Shown piece by piece: positions 43,478 to 53,700 of a stretch of DNA of 64,000 nucleotides. Position numbers and translations under genes: made by a program. The stretch comes from Actinokineospora sp. NBRC 105648 (lineage in GTDB: Bacteria > Actinomycetota > Actinomycetes > Mycobacteriales > Pseudonocardiaceae). The notes beneath the pieces are model-generated. The model was not told the DNA's origin, did no database searches, and was given only the letters and a program-made list of their open reading frames with translations. Within the stretch, counting starts at the first letter, position 1. Each line of letters begins with the position of its first letter. The stretch spans positions 62,001 to 126,000 of the forward strand of contig NZ_BSTR01000021.1 in assembly GCF_030269645.1 (NCBI RefSeq). The letters run 5' to 3'.

Positions 43478-46006
43478 TCAGGCGGACAGCAGTTGGGCGC
43501 AGCGGATCAGGCCCAGGTGGGAGTAGGCCTGGGGGTGGTTGCCCAGGGACCGCTCGGCGACCGGGTCGTACTCCTCGGGGAGCAGTCCGGTGGGGCCCGC
43601 GGCGTCGACGATCTGGGCGAACAGGTCTTCGGCCTCGGGGCGTCGGCCGGTCAGCAGGTAGGCCTCGATCATCCACGCCGCGCAGATGTGGAAGCCGCCC
43701 TCGTCGCCGGGGAGGCCGTCGTCGCGGTGGTAGCGGTAGACCGTGGAGCCGCTGCGGAGCTCGGCCTCGGTGGCGGTGACGGTGGCCTGGAAGCGCTCGT
43801 CGGTGGGGTCGATCAGGCCGACCATGCCGATCATCAGGGTGGCCGCGTCCAGGTCGGTGCCGTCGTAGGCCGTGGTGAACGAGCGGACCTCGTCGTTCCA
43901 GCCGCGGGTGAGGACGTCGGCCGCGATCTCCTCGCGCAGGGCCGCCCAGGCCGGGTCGGGCTCGCGGTCGTGGGCGGCGGCCAGCTTGAGCGCGCGGTCG
44001 ATGGTGAGCCAGCACATGACCTTGGAGTACACGTGGTGGCGCGGGCGGTGCCGCTCCTCCCAGATGCCGTGGTCGGGCTCGTGCCAGCGCCGGGTGACCG
44101 CCTCCGCCATCGCCTGGACCATCGCCCAGTCGCTGTCCGAGAGCGCGCCCTTGGCCTCGGCCAGCGCGGCGACCAGGTCCACGACCGGGCCGAACACGTC
44201 GAGCTGGACCTGCTGGTTGGCCAGGTTGCCGACCCGCACCGGGCGGGAGCCCGCGTAGCCGGGGAGGGTGTCGATGACCGCCTCCGGGCCCAGGGTGGTG
44301 CCCGCGATCGTGTACAGCGGGTGCAGCCGCTCCGGGCCGGGGATGGTGGCCAGGACGCCGTGCACCCAGCCGAGGAAGGCCTCGGCCTCTGCGGTGGAAC
44401 CCAGCGACACCAACGCCTTCGCCGTCATCGAGGCGTCGCGCAGCCAGCAGTAGCGGTAGTCCCAGTTGCGGATGCCGCCGATCTCCTCGGGCAGCGAGGT
44501 GGTGGCCGCGGCCATGATCGCGCCGGTCTCGCTGTGGCACAGGCCGCGCAGGGTGAGCGCGGAGCGGGCCACCAGGTCCTTCTCGACCGGCGGCAGCACC
44601 AGCGTGTCGAGCCAGTCGGTCCAGTACGCCGCAGCCATCGCCTTGCGGTCGACCTCGTTGACCGGGTGCTGGGACAGGTCGTCGGTGCCGCAGCGCAGCT
44701 CGAAGACGATCGGGGTGTCCGCGGTGGGCGTCACGACCGCGCGGGCCGAGTCGACCTGGCCGTCGGAGGTGATCTCCCAGGTGACGCCGGGGGCGCGCAG
44801 CGAGATCGGGTCGGACGTGCCGAGCACGCGCAGGCCGTCCTCGCTGGCCGCCAGGCGCACCTGGACCTGGCCGAACTCGGGGCGCGGCGCGAACTCCACG
44901 ACGGCGGGCGAGCTGCCCGAGAGCACCCGGGTGAGGTCGGTGCGGTGCGGTGCGGCCTCGTGGTCGAGGTAGTCGGTGACCAGCAGGCCCGACCAGCGGG
45001 TCTCTACGGTCATCGTGCCGGGCAGGTAGCGCTGCCCGAGCGGGAGGCCGCCGCGCTCGGGGGCGACCGAGAAGTGACCCGCCGTGCGGCCGCCGAGCAG
45101 GTCGGCGAAGACCGCGGCCGAGTCCGGTTCCGGGTGGCACAGCCAGGTCAGCCGGGCGTCCGGGGTGACCAGGCCGACCGAGCGCTCGTTGGCCAGCATG
45201 GACAGCCGCTCGATGGGCGGGGCCTGGCCGCCGTAGAGCCAGCCGCGGCGCTGCTCGAGGACGAAGGCCAGCATGGTGGCGACCGAGACCGGGTCGTCGA
45301 TCCGGTAGGCCGCCAGGCTCTCGCCGTCGCCGACCTTGATGCCCAGGTCCGGGCCCGCGATCCGGGCGAAGGCCTTCTCGTCGGTCACGTCGTCGCCGAC
45401 GAAGATCGCCGCGGTGGCGCCGACCTGGTGGCGCAGTACGTCGAGGGCGTGGCCCTTGTCGGTCTGCACCACGGCCAGCTCGATCACCGCCTTGCCCTCG
45501 GTGACCTGCACGCCCTCCCAGTGGCACGGCCCGCCGCGGACCTTGTCGAGCACCAGGTTCGCCACGTCGGCCTCGGCCCGGCGCACGTGCACCGCGATGC
45601 TGGCGGGCTTGACCTCCAGGGCCACCCCCTCGGCGCCCTCGATCAGCCGCTCCAGCTCAGCCGCCACCCGGCGGTGCAGCTCCCGGGCGGTCGCGTCGAG
45701 CGCGTGCACGAAGCCCACGTCGAACTCCGAGCCGTGGCTGCCGACCAGGTGCACCTCCGAGGGCAGCCGGGACAGCGTCGCCAGGTCGCGCAGCGCCCGC
45801 CCGGAGATCACCGCCGTGGTCGTCTCGTGCAGCCCGGCCAGCGAGCGCAGCGCGCCCACCGACTCGGTGTGCGGGCGGGCTTTCTCCGGGTCTTCGACGA
45901 TCGGCGCGAGCGTCCCGTCGTAGTCGCAGGCGACCAGCAGCCGGGGCGTGCGGGCTATCTGCACGATGGCGCGGCGCAGCTCGGCAGGGAGGGCCTCGGC
46001 GGTCAA
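43478..46006 (-). CDS. Trehalose-6-phosphate phosphatase fused to GH15 glycoside hydrolase
   Basis: Protein of 842 residues. Residues about 1-245 are an OtsB-type HAD phosphatase: DYDGTLAPI nucleophile motif, VISGRAL, FVGDDVTDEKAF. Residues about 255-840 are a GH15 domain (glucoamylase/trehalase type): a beta-rich N-terminal region, then NWDYRYCWLRDASM, the general acid Glu in LLPEEYDPVAERSLGNHPQAYSHLGLI, and GGFHICAAWMIEAYLLTGR. In actinobacteria GH15 members of this form include trehalases. So one chain could make trehalose from trehalose-6-phosphate and also hydrolyse it. otsA lies 44 bp upstream on the same strand, which supports a trehalose role. Whether both centres are active is not known. 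Confidence 0.9.
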   Translation of the reverse strand: MTAEALPAELRRAIVQIARTPRLLVACDYDGTLAPIVEDPEKARPHTESVGALRSLAGLHETTTAVISGRALRDLATLSRLPSEVHLVGSHGSEFDVGFVHALDATARELHRRVAAELERLIEGAEGVALEVKPASIAVHVRRAEADVANLVLDKVRGGPCHWEGVQVTEGKAVIELAVVQTDKGHALDVLRHQVGATAAIFVGDDVTDEKAFARIAGPDLGIKVGDGESLAAYRIDDPVSVATMLAFVLEQRRGWLYGGQAPPIERLSMLANERSVGLVTPDARLTWLCHPEPDSAAVFADLLGGRTAGHFSVAPERGGLPLGQRYLPGTMTVETRWSGLLVTDYLDHEAAPHRTDLTRVLSGSSPAVVEFAPRPEFGQVQVRLAASEDGLRVLGTSDPISLRAPGVTWEITSDGQVDSARAVVTPTADTPIVFELRCGTDDLSQHPVNEVDRKAMAAAYWTDWLDTLVLPPVEKDLVARSALTLRGLCHSETGAIMAAATTSLPEEIGGIRNWDYRYCWLRDASMTAKALVSLGSTAEAEAFLGWVHGVLATIPGPERLHPLYTIAGTTLGPEAVIDTLPGYAGSRPVRVGNLANQQVQLDVFGPVVDLVAALAEAKGALSDSDWAMVQAMAEAVTRRWHEPDHGIWEERHRPRHHVYSKVMCWLTIDRALKLAAAHDREPDPAWAALREEIAADVLTRGWNDEVRSFTTAYDGTDLDAATLMIGMVGLIDPTDERFQATVTATEAELRSGSTVYRYHRDDGLPGDEGGFHICAAWMIEAYLLTGRRPEAEDLFAQIVDAAGPTGLLPEEYDPVAERSLGNHPQAYSHLGLIRCAQLLSA

Positions 46007-46049
46007 CGCCTTCTCCTTGGACTCTGGCAGGGTTCTTGGGGCGGTCTGC

Positions 46050-47480
46050 TCAGTGAGCGTGCTCGGGGTCCAACGCGTCGAGGAAGGAGCGAGCCCACCG
46101 GTCGACGTCGTGGGTCAGCACTTGTCGCCGCAGCGCGCGCATCCTACGGCGACCCTCGGCTGGATCGATCGTGAGGGCCGCGTGCATGGCGTTCTTGACC
46201 CCGTCCAGATCGTGCGGGTTCACCAGGAAGGCGCTGGTGAGTTCGGCCGCGGCGCCCGCGAACTCCGAGAGCACGAGCGCGCCGCCGAGGTCGTGCCTGC
46301 AGGCGACGTACTCCTTGCAGACCAGGTTCATGCCGTCGCGCACCGGCGTCACCAGCATGACGTCGGCGGCGGAGAAGAAGGCGGTCAGCTCGGCCCGCCC
46401 GACCGACTGGTGCAGGTAGTGCACGATCGGCCGCCCGACCCGGCCGAACTCGCCGTTGATCCGGCTGACCACCTGCTCGATGTCGCTGCGCATCCGCTGG
46501 TAGTGCTCGACCCGCTCCCGGCTGGGCGTGGCGAGCTGGACCATGACGACCTCGTCGGGGTCGACCCGGCCCTCGGACAGCAGCTCCTGCAGCGCGTAGA
46601 GGCGCAGGTCGATGCCCTTGGTGTAGTCGAGCCGGTCCACCCCGAGGATGACCTTCTTGGGGTTGCCCAGGTCCGAGCGGATCTGCTGGGTGCGCGCGAC
46701 GGTCTCCCGCTTGCGCGAGAGCGCGTCCAGCCCGGCGGAGTCGATGGAGATCGGGAACGCGCCGACCCGGACCGCGCGGTCGCCGAGCTGGATGACGCCC
46801 GGCCGGGTGCGCACGCCGACCGCGCCCCGGGTCGGCTCCAGGCCGAGCAGGCGGCGGGCCAGCCAGAGGAAGTTCTGCGCGCCGCCGGGCCGGTGGAAGC
46901 CGACCAGGTCGGCGCCGAGCAGGCCGCGGACGATCTCGGCGCGCCAGGGCAGCTGCATGAACAGCTCGGTGGGCGGGAACGGGATGTGCAGGAAGAAGCC
47001 GATGCGCAGGTCCGGCCGCAGCTCGCGCAGGATCGCGGGCGCGAGCTGGAGCTGGTAGTCCTGGATCCACACGGTCGCGCCCTGGGCGGCGACCTTCGCG
47101 CACGCCTCGGCGAACCGGTGGTTGACCTTGACGTAGCTGTCCCACCAGCCGCGGTCGAAGACCGGGGGCGCGACGACGTCGTGGTAGAGCGGCCAGAGGG
47201 TGGCGTTGGAGAACCCCTCGTAGTAGTCGCGCACCTCGTCGGCGGTCAGCGCGACCGGGAAGAGCCGCAGGCCGTCCTCGGTGAACTCCTCGACGTCGAC
47301 GTCGGGCACGCCGGGCCAGCCGACCCAAGCGCCGCTGTGGCTGCGCAGGAACGGGGCCAGCGCGCTGACCAGGCCGCCCGGGCTGTGCTTCCAGCGCTGC
47401 GAGCCGTCCGGGAGGCGCTCGAGGTCAACCGGCAACCGGTTGGCGGCCACGATGAAATCCGCGCCGTTGTCGCTGCTCAC
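46050..47480 (-). CDS. otsA: OtsA, trehalose-6-phosphate synthase
   Basis: Protein of 476 residues from GTG 47480 (AGGAGG 10 nt upstream); a reading from 47519 would add 13 residues. GT20 family: [26 protein letters not shown] with [38 protein letters not shown], and [21 protein letters not shown] (nucleotide-sugar site). It joins glucose from UDP- or ADP-glucose to glucose-6-phosphate. The product is the substrate of the phosphatase domain encoded next. Confidence 0.95.
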   Translation of the reverse strand: MSSDNGADFIVAANRLPVDLERLPDGSQRWKHSPGGLVSALAPFLRSHSGAWVGWPGVPDVDVEEFTEDGLRLFPVALTADEVRDYYEGFSNATLWPLYHDVVAPPVFDRGWWDSYVKVNHRFAEACAKVAAQGATVWIQDYQLQLAPAILRELRPDLRIGFFLHIPFPPTELFMQLPWRAEIVRGLLGADLVGFHRPGGAQNFLWLARRLLGLEPTRGAVGVRTRPGVIQLGDRAVRVGAFPISIDSAGLDALSRKRETVARTQQIRSDLGNPKKVILGVDRLDYTKGIDLRLYALQELLSEGRVDPDEVVMVQLATPSRERVEHYQRMRSDIEQVVSRINGEFGRVGRPIVHYLHQSVGRAELTAFFSAADVMLVTPVRDGMNLVCKEYVACRHDLGGALVLSEFAGAAAELTSAFLVNPHDLDGVKNAMHAALTIDPAEGRRRMRALRRQVLTHDVDRWARSFLDALDPEHAH

Positions 47481-47601
47481 GCCTGCCGAGCCTCCTGTCG
47501 CACTGGCGGGTCCCCGCACCGAAGGCTAGTCATTCCCGGGCCCGCCCGCGTCCTGCGACCGGGGCCACCCGGACGTGGCGACTCTCACGCGACCGGGGGG
47601 T

Positions 47602-49026
47602 TTACTCCAGCCTGCGCTCGGTCGGGCGCAGTGGGCCGGACAGCCGGGGGCCGGACAGCCGCCGCCCGAGCCTGCCCAGACCGCTGCGGACCGGCTGGGC
47701 CAGGTACTCGCCGAGCACCACCCCGGCGGCCAGCGCGAGCGCGATGGCGGCGGCGAGCATGAGGGTGGGCAGGCCGCTGGTGCTGCGCTCGGCGGCGAGC
47801 GCGTAGACGGCGCGGTAGGTGGTAAGGCCGGGCAGCAGCGGCACCATCCCGGACACGGCCACCACGAGCGGCGGCATCCGCAGCCTGCGCGAGATCACCC
47901 CGCCCGCGAAGCCGATGACGACGGCAGCTCCTGCCGACGCGGCGATCGGACCCGCGCCCGCGAGGACCAGCGCGCCGTAACCCGCTGTGCCTACGCCTCC
48001 GGCGGCCGATGCGACTAAGAGGGCACGGGGAGTGGCGTAGCTGGCTAGCGCGAAGAGACCAGCGGCAGCTGCTCCGGCGATTGTCTGAACCGGTAGTCGA
48101 AGAGCGCTCGCGGGAAGAGGATCGCCAAGAGGCGTGTATGCCATGCCCAAGGAGGTGGCGATGTTGAGCGCCAACACGACGCCCCCGATGAGACCCGCGG
48201 TCATCAACGACGCTTCCATCGTGCGACCGGCCGCGGTGACGTTGTAGCCGGTGATCGCGTCTTGCACGGTGGACACGACTGACAGCCCGGACAAGAGCAC
48301 GGTGATCGCCGCGGCGACAAGAACAGTTGGCCGCGCGGTGATGACTCCAGTGGCTAAGAGGGTCAGAGCAGCACCGGTAGCCAGTGCGCCGCCGACTACC
48401 TGCTGGAAGAAGAACGGCAGAGCGCGTTTGTTGAGTAACCGGCCCACCCGGTCGACGACGGCGGTGATCACCGCCGCGAACAGCGCCATGTCGGCGGCGC
48501 CCCCGATGAGCACGGTGACCGCAGCTGCCATGCCCGCGAACGCCGTAGTCGCTACCCATCGCGGGTAGGGGTGTGCGGCGGTGGTGATCTGCTCCAACTG
48601 CGCCTGCGCGTCCCGCACGGTGACCTGGTGCGCGGTGATCCGCCGCACCAACGTCTCGACGGCGGCCAAGCGCGTGTAGTCGAGGCCGCGCGACCGCACG
48701 ACCCGCAGTGAGGTGATCGGCGGCTCCTCGGTCCCGCGCCTGCACGCGACGGTGATCGAGGTGAAGATGACGTCCACCTCGCAGTGCGGCAGCCCGTAGG
48801 CGTCCGACACGGCGATGATCGTGGCCGTGACGTCGGCCGCCCCGGCCCCGGACGCCATCTGCACCTCGCCGATCCGCAGCGCCAGGTCGAGCACGAGGTG
48901 CACCGTGCGCTCCTCGGGCAACGCGGGCCCATGCACCTGCTCCGCGGTCGGGCGCACCGGCGGGCCGCTGACCTGCCCGTTCGACGACCTGCCCCACCTG
49001 CGCCACCTGGCCCGACCGCTCGCCAC
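47602..49026 (-). CDS. ThrE-family threonine/serine exporter
   Basis: Protein of 474 residues from GTG 49026, with GGGAGGAG 5 nt upstream. The frame stays open further upstream through the antisense of tRNA-Thr, but that extension is not real. Domain order is the soluble ThrE N-terminal part (RIGEVQMASGAGAADVTATIIAVSDAYGLPHCEVDVIFTSITVACRRG) followed by about ten membrane helices (VATTAFAGMAAAVTVLIGG, LPFFFQQVVGGALATGAALTLLATG, LVVAVSGMVPLLPGLTTYRAVYALAA). ThrE exports threonine and serine in Corynebacterium; the true substrate here is inferred. A short proline/arginine tail ends the protein. Confidence 0.9.
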   Translation of the reverse strand: MASGRARWRRWGRSSNGQVSGPPVRPTAEQVHGPALPEERTVHLVLDLALRIGEVQMASGAGAADVTATIIAVSDAYGLPHCEVDVIFTSITVACRRGTEEPPITSLRVVRSRGLDYTRLAAVETLVRRITAHQVTVRDAQAQLEQITTAAHPYPRWVATTAFAGMAAAVTVLIGGAADMALFAAVITAVVDRVGRLLNKRALPFFFQQVVGGALATGAALTLLATGVITARPTVLVAAAITVLLSGLSVVSTVQDAITGYNVTAAGRTMEASLMTAGLIGGVVLALNIATSLGMAYTPLGDPLPASALRLPVQTIAGAAAAGLFALASYATPRALLVASAAGGVGTAGYGALVLAGAGPIAASAGAAVVIGFAGGVISRRLRMPPLVVAVSGMVPLLPGLTTYRAVYALAAERSTSGLPTLMLAAAIALALAAGVVLGEYLAQPVRSGLGRLGRRLSGPRLSGPLRPTERRLE

Positions 49027-49139
49027 TCCGTCTCCTCCCGGGTCATCCCATGTCTGTGCCGACGGTCGCCGATCATGGGGCACCCCGCAACCCCGGGCCT
49101 GTTCCCGCTTACGATGGTGAGGGCGTCCGCGGGCGCCAC

Positions 49140-49212
49140 GCCGGCATAGCTCAATTGGCAGAGCACTCGCCTTGTAAGCGAAAGGTTCCGGGTTCGAGTC
49201 CCGGTGCCGGCT
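49140..49212 (+). tRNA. tRNA-Thr (anticodon UGU)
   Basis: Folds as a 73-nt cloverleaf. Acceptor GCCGGCA pairs with TGCCGGC, discriminator T; D arm GCTC/GAGC; anticodon loop CTTGTAA, giving UGU; T arm CCGGG-TTCGAGT-CCCGG. The first pair of the anticodon stem is C.A. CCA is not encoded. No integrase or att duplication was seen beside it. Confidence 0.97.
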
Positions 49213-49285
49213 CATTCTTCGTTTGTCGGGTGGGTTCAGCCGCGCCTGGGTTTGGGGTGGGGCGGGCTTCCTGTCGCCGCGATCG

Positions 49286-49378
49286 TCTAACGCTGGGTGG
49301 GTGCTATCAAGGGCGCCTTCGGCGTCGCTGCGCGATTCCGCTGCGCTCCACCCTTGACAGCACCCACCCAGCGCTAGA
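49286..49378 (-). repeat. Foldback element F (different family)
   Basis: Arms TCTAACGCTGGGTGGGTGCT and its partner ending GCACCCACCCAGCGCTAGA pair over 28 bp (49286-49313 with 49351-49378). Both mismatches are A.C on plus and G.U on minus. The loop holds GCGCAGCGG and CGCGCAGCG repeats (minus strand) and a CGCC-TTC-GGCG hairpin. It does not share the GCTCGAT ends of copies A-E. Confidence 0.85.
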
Positions 49379-49439
49379 GGCGGCCTGTATCAGGGAGCGG
49401 GGACGACTAAGCCACTGCGGGGGCGGCTTGCGTTGTCGG

Positions 49440-49650
49440 GTGGCGATGGGTGATGAGGGACGCGACTGGTGGCGGTGGCTGAGGGGGCGGCGGGCGACTG
49501 GCGGCTGGGTGGTGGGGGGACGCGACTGGTGGTGATGGCTGGGTGGCGGCGGGCGACTGGTGGCTGGGGTGGGCCGACGGGTGGGTGGGGACTGGCGGTT
49601 GGGGTCCCGATGCCTGGTCGCCGACGTGGGATTGAGGGGTGTGAGGGGGC
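49440..49650. repeat. G-rich degenerate repeats before the PP2C gene
   Basis: Two copies of a segment of about 60 bp containing GGGACGCGACTGGTGG and GGCGGCGGGCGACTGG begin near 49457 and 49517, followed by more TGGG-rich sequence. Strong G bias on the plus strand could allow quadruplex formation. No gene is supported in 49213-49763. Confidence 0.7.
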
Positions 49651-49763
49651 GTAACGGACGAAAGGATCCGCGGTGGGGCGGGATTGCGCACACGTGACGT
49701 GCACCTCAGGTCTGTGCTGCGACGATGGGGGCGTCGACTGTCGATGGAGTGGGGGGTGCCCGG

Positions 49764-50516
49764 GTGAGCGGGGAGCCGACGATTCGGGCCGGGGCCGCGA
49801 GCGACGTGGGTCTGGTGCGGGCCGCCAATGAGGACAACTTCGTGTTGACCGGGACGGTCTTCGCGGTGGCCGACGGGATGGGTGGGCACGCGGCCGGGGA
49901 CGTGGCCAGTGGGCTGGCCGTCGCCGGGTTGGCCCGGTTGGGGGCCGAGCAGGGGACGGTGCGGCCCGATGACGTGCGCAGGCACGTGATGCGGCTCAAC
50001 GCCGACATCCTGGCGGCGGCGGCGCGCAACCCGGAGCAGGCGGGGATGGGGACGACGGTGACCGGGATCTGCCTGGTGGACTTCGCCGGGTCCGCGCACT
50101 GGGTGGTGTTCAACGTCGGCGACTCGCGGGTGTACCGGCTCGCCGACAAGGAGTTCGCGCAGTTGACCGTCGACCACTCCGAGGTCACCGAGCTGGTCGC
50201 GGCCGGTGAGCTGAGTCCGGCGGAGGCCGCCACGGACCCGCGGCGCAACGTGGTGACCAGGGCGTTGGGGGCGCCGGTCGCGCCGGAGCCGGACCTGCTC
50301 GTGTTCCCGCCCACCGTGGGGGACCGCTTCCTGCTGTGCTCCGACGGCCTCACCGGCGAGCTCGACGACGGCACCATCGCCGACATCCTGGCCGCCGAGC
50401 CCGACCCGCGGGCCGCCGCCGAGCGGCTGGTGCGGGCGGCCGTGGCGGCGGGTGGTCGGGACAACGTGACCGCGGTCGTGGTCGACCACGTCGCCGACGC
50501 GCCCGGAGTGTCCTAA
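49764..50516 (+). CDS. PP2C-family serine/threonine phosphatase
   Basis: Protein of 250 residues from GTG 49764. Metal and catalytic motifs: VRAANEDNF, VADGMGGHAAGDVASG, GMGTTVTGICLVDF, LLCSDGLTGELDDG, GGRDNVTAVVVDHV. It dephosphorylates Ser/Thr phosphoproteins, probably counteracting PknB-type kinases, although no kinase lies in the window. It precedes a large surface protein, MoxR, DUF58 and TgpA genes in the same direction, a grouping commonly seen in actinobacteria; a palindromic segment of about 240 bp separates it from them. Confidence 0.92.
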   Translation: MSGEPTIRAGAASDVGLVRAANEDNFVLTGTVFAVADGMGGHAAGDVASGLAVAGLARLGAEQGTVRPDDVRRHVMRLNADILAAAARNPEQAGMGTTVTGICLVDFAGSAHWVVFNVGDSRVYRLADKEFAQLTVDHSEVTELVAAGELSPAEAATDPRRNVVTRALGAPVAPEPDLLVFPPTVGDRFLLCSDGLTGELDDGTIADILAAEPDPRAAAERLVRAAVAAGGRDNVTAVVVDHVADAPGVS

Positions 50517-50545
50517 GTAGACTCGATCTTAGGCCGATCGGCCTA
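50512..50545. promoter_or_regulatory. Overlapping palindromes at the PP2C stop
   Basis: CCTAAG (50512-50517) can pair with CTTAGG (50528-50533), and TAGGCCGATCGGCCTA (50530-50545) is a perfect 16-nt palindrome. The two share bases, so only one can form at once. The PP2C stop codon lies in the first arm. A terminator/attenuator is possible. Confidence 0.4.
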
Positions 50546-50760
50546 GTCGGCCGGCGGAGTGGTCCACCACTGGCCCGTGCGCCCGCTGTGGTGTCACCCA
50601 CAGCCGCGGCCGCGGGCCGGAATTCGCTTCCCGGGCCTACTCAGCGCCGCGCGCCGGCGATACCTTCACCTGGCGCGCCGGCGAGCGGGCGCTCTGCAAC
50701 ACCGGCACCGCCGGTGGCGATACGGCCGGTTGACGGCTCGGGGACTCTGGCAGGGGACAC

Positions 50761-53700
50761 GTGGGTTTTCTCAGGCGACACCGCACGGCCATCGCGTCCT
50801 CGGTCGTGCTGGCGGTGGGTGCCACCGCGCTGGTGGCGTTCGCGCTCGCATCGACCGGGTACCCGGTGCGCCAGGTCGACCTCGACGACGGCGGCATCTG
50901 GGTGACCAGCGACCGGGACGGGCTGTTCGGCAGGCTGAACCGGCCCGCGGGCGCCCTCGACGCCGCCTTCTACCCGCCCGGTGGTACGCAGCAGACCTAC
51001 CAGCTCGACATCGTCCAGGACGGTGCCGCGGTCGTCGCCCGGGACGCGATCACCGGCAGGCTGTTCCCGGTCGACGTGGCGCGTGCGGTGGCCCTGCCCG
51101 AGCAGGGGCTCTCGATCGCGGCCGAGACCAAGATCGCGATGGCCGGTGGCACGCTCGCCGCGCTGGACCCGAAGACCGGTCGGGTGTGGGCGACCCGGGT
51201 CGACACCCGCGCGGGCATGACCAACATGGGCACGTTGGACCCGAACAACGCCCCGGTCGCCGCGGTGGACGGCGTGGCGGACTTCGCCGTCGGGGTCGAC
51301 GGCACCGTGCGCGTCGTGGCCGAGTCCGGCAAGACCGCGACGATCCGGCCGACGGAGGGCGACTTCGAGAACCCCGACTACGCCGCGCTGCCGCACCCGT
51401 TGCGCAGCGTGCAGGTGACCAGCGTCGGCGGTGACCTGGTCGTGCTCGACGCCGAGGCGGGCAAGGTCGTGCTCCCCGACGGTCGTGACATCGACGTCGG
51501 CGCGGACGAGCAGGCCCGGGTGCAGGTGCCGGGGCCGGGTTCGGACGTGGTGGTGCTGGCCACGTCGAAGGCGTTGATCACGGTCGGCATCGAGGGCGGC
51601 CAGGTCGGCACGCTGTCCGAGGTGGGTGCCGGCCCGCCCGCGGCGCCGGTGCGGCTGGGTGACTGCGTGCACGCCGCGTGGTCCAAGACCCCCTCCGGGT
51701 ACGTCAGCTCCTGCTTCGGCGCCAAGGCCGCCCCGGGCGGGCTGCGCGACGAGCAGGCGCTGGTCAAGCCGGTGTTCCGGGTCAACCGGGGCGCGGTCGT
51801 GCTCAACGACCTGGCCACCGGCGCGGTGTGGGACCTGACCACGCGGCGCAAGGTCGACGACTGGTCCGCGGTCAAGCCGCCGCCGGTGCTGAACCCGAGC
51901 GACAAGACCAAGAACGACAAGAACACCGACGCGGCCAACGACAAGCCACCCAAGGCCGTGGACGACACGCTCGGCGCGCGGCCGGGCCGCACGACCGTGC
52001 TGCACGTGCTGGACAACGACTCCGACCCGGCGGGCAACATCCTGTCCATCTCGGCGATCACCGCCCCGGACAACCCGGCGGTCGCCCTGGCGGTGGCGCC
52101 GGACGGGCAGAGCGTGCAGGTCACCATGCCGGAGTCCGGGGTGAACACCCGGTTCAAGTACACAGTGGACGATGGCAAGGGGCTCAACGCCACCGCGTCG
52201 GTCAACGTCGAGTCGCGCGGTGCCGACGACAACAAGCCGCCGGAGCTGCGCGCGGGCTACAAGCCGCGCGAGTGGAGCGTGCCCTCCAGCGGCACGCTGT
52301 CGCTGCCCGCCCTCGGCGAGTGGCGCGACTTCGACGGCGACCCGATCGTGCTCGCCGACGCCAAGGTCGACGCGGGCGCGGTCACCACGACTCCCGCCGG
52401 TTTCGTGGAGTTCGCCGCCCCCAAGCAATCCGGCACGCAGAAGGTCGGGTACCGGGTCACCGACGGCCGTTCCGAACCCGTCCCGGGCACCGAGGCCGTC
52501 ACCGTGCAGGAGCCCACCGCGACCAACGCCGTCGCCGCGGTCGCCGAGCCGGACGTGGCGCGCGGGCAGGTCGGCAGGCCGATCACCGTGCGCCCGCTGG
52601 AGAACGACCGCCCCGGCTCCGACCCGACCGACCCGGCCGCGCGGGTCCGGCTGGCGGGCGACCTCGCCGCGCCGCCCGGGGCCGCGGTGGTCACCGACCT
52701 CAAGACCGGGCTGGTGACCGTCACGGTGTCCCGCCCCGGCACGGTGTTCCTGGAGTACTCGGCCGCGTTCGGCAACGCGCCGTTCGCCCAGGGCAGCATC
52801 CGCATCGATGCCACCGCCGCCCCGGACACACCGCTGCCGCCGGTCGCCGTGCCGGACACCGCGGTGGTGCGCGCGCAGCTGCCGACGCTGGTCGACGTGC
52901 TGGCCAACGACGTCGACCCGTCCGGCTCGCTGCTGGTCGTGCAGACCGCCGAGGCGGCGCGCGACGACCAGCTCAAGGTCGCCATCGTCAAGGGCCGCTG
53001 GCTGCGGATCACCGCGCTCACCCCGGCGCTGAGCCCGAACCCGCAGGTGGTCCGCTACACCGTCACCAACGGCCTGACCGGCGCGGTCACCGGCGAGGTG
53101 TCGGTCACCCAGCTCGGCCCGCCCGCCGACGACACCCCGGTGCCCAAGGACGACTACGCGGTGGTCCGCGCGGGCGACTCGGTGGCGATCCCGGTGCTGG
53201 ACAACGACACCACCCCCGGCGGCTCGCCGATCTCGTTGCAGGCCAACGTCGAGGGCGCGCCCGCGCGCGGGAAGCTCTCCGTCACCGGGTTGCAGGACCC
53301 GGGCAAGCAGGTCGGTGACGCGTTCGTCACCGGCAACGTCGTGCGCTACGTCCCGCCGAGCAGCGTCGACGCGCCGGTCAAGGTGGCCATCGACTACGTC
53401 GCGCTCAACCCCAACGGCGACCAGGCCGTCGGCCACGCGCACGTGACGATCACCCCGGCGCCGACCCCGTCCGCGCCGAACCAGGCGCCCGCGCCGCAGC
53501 TGGTGGAGGCCAGGGCGGTCGCGGGCGACACCATCAAGATCGTCGTCCCGACCACCGGGCTGGACCCGGACGGCGACTCGGTGACCGTCACCGGCATCGG
53601 CTCGGCGTCCGCGCTGGGCCGGGTGATCGCGATCGGCGCCACCTCGATCACCTACCAGGCCTACCCGACCAGCGCGGGCACCGACTCCTTCGGTTATGTG

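Noticed and set aside
42908..46174. Plus-strand frame of over 1000 codons opposite the OtsB-GH15 gene
   Set aside because: The composition is Gly/Val/Arg/Gln-rich with no domain; the opposite strand has OtsB and GH15 catalytic motifs.
49140..49212. tRNA-Thr as an integration site
   Set aside because: No integrase gene and no repeat of the tRNA 3' end was seen downstream; the nearby element F is unrelated to the tRNA.
49027..49215. N-terminal extension of the ThrE-type gene across the tRNA
   Set aside because: The additional codons read the antisense of tRNA-Thr and there is a good ribosome site just before GTG 49026.
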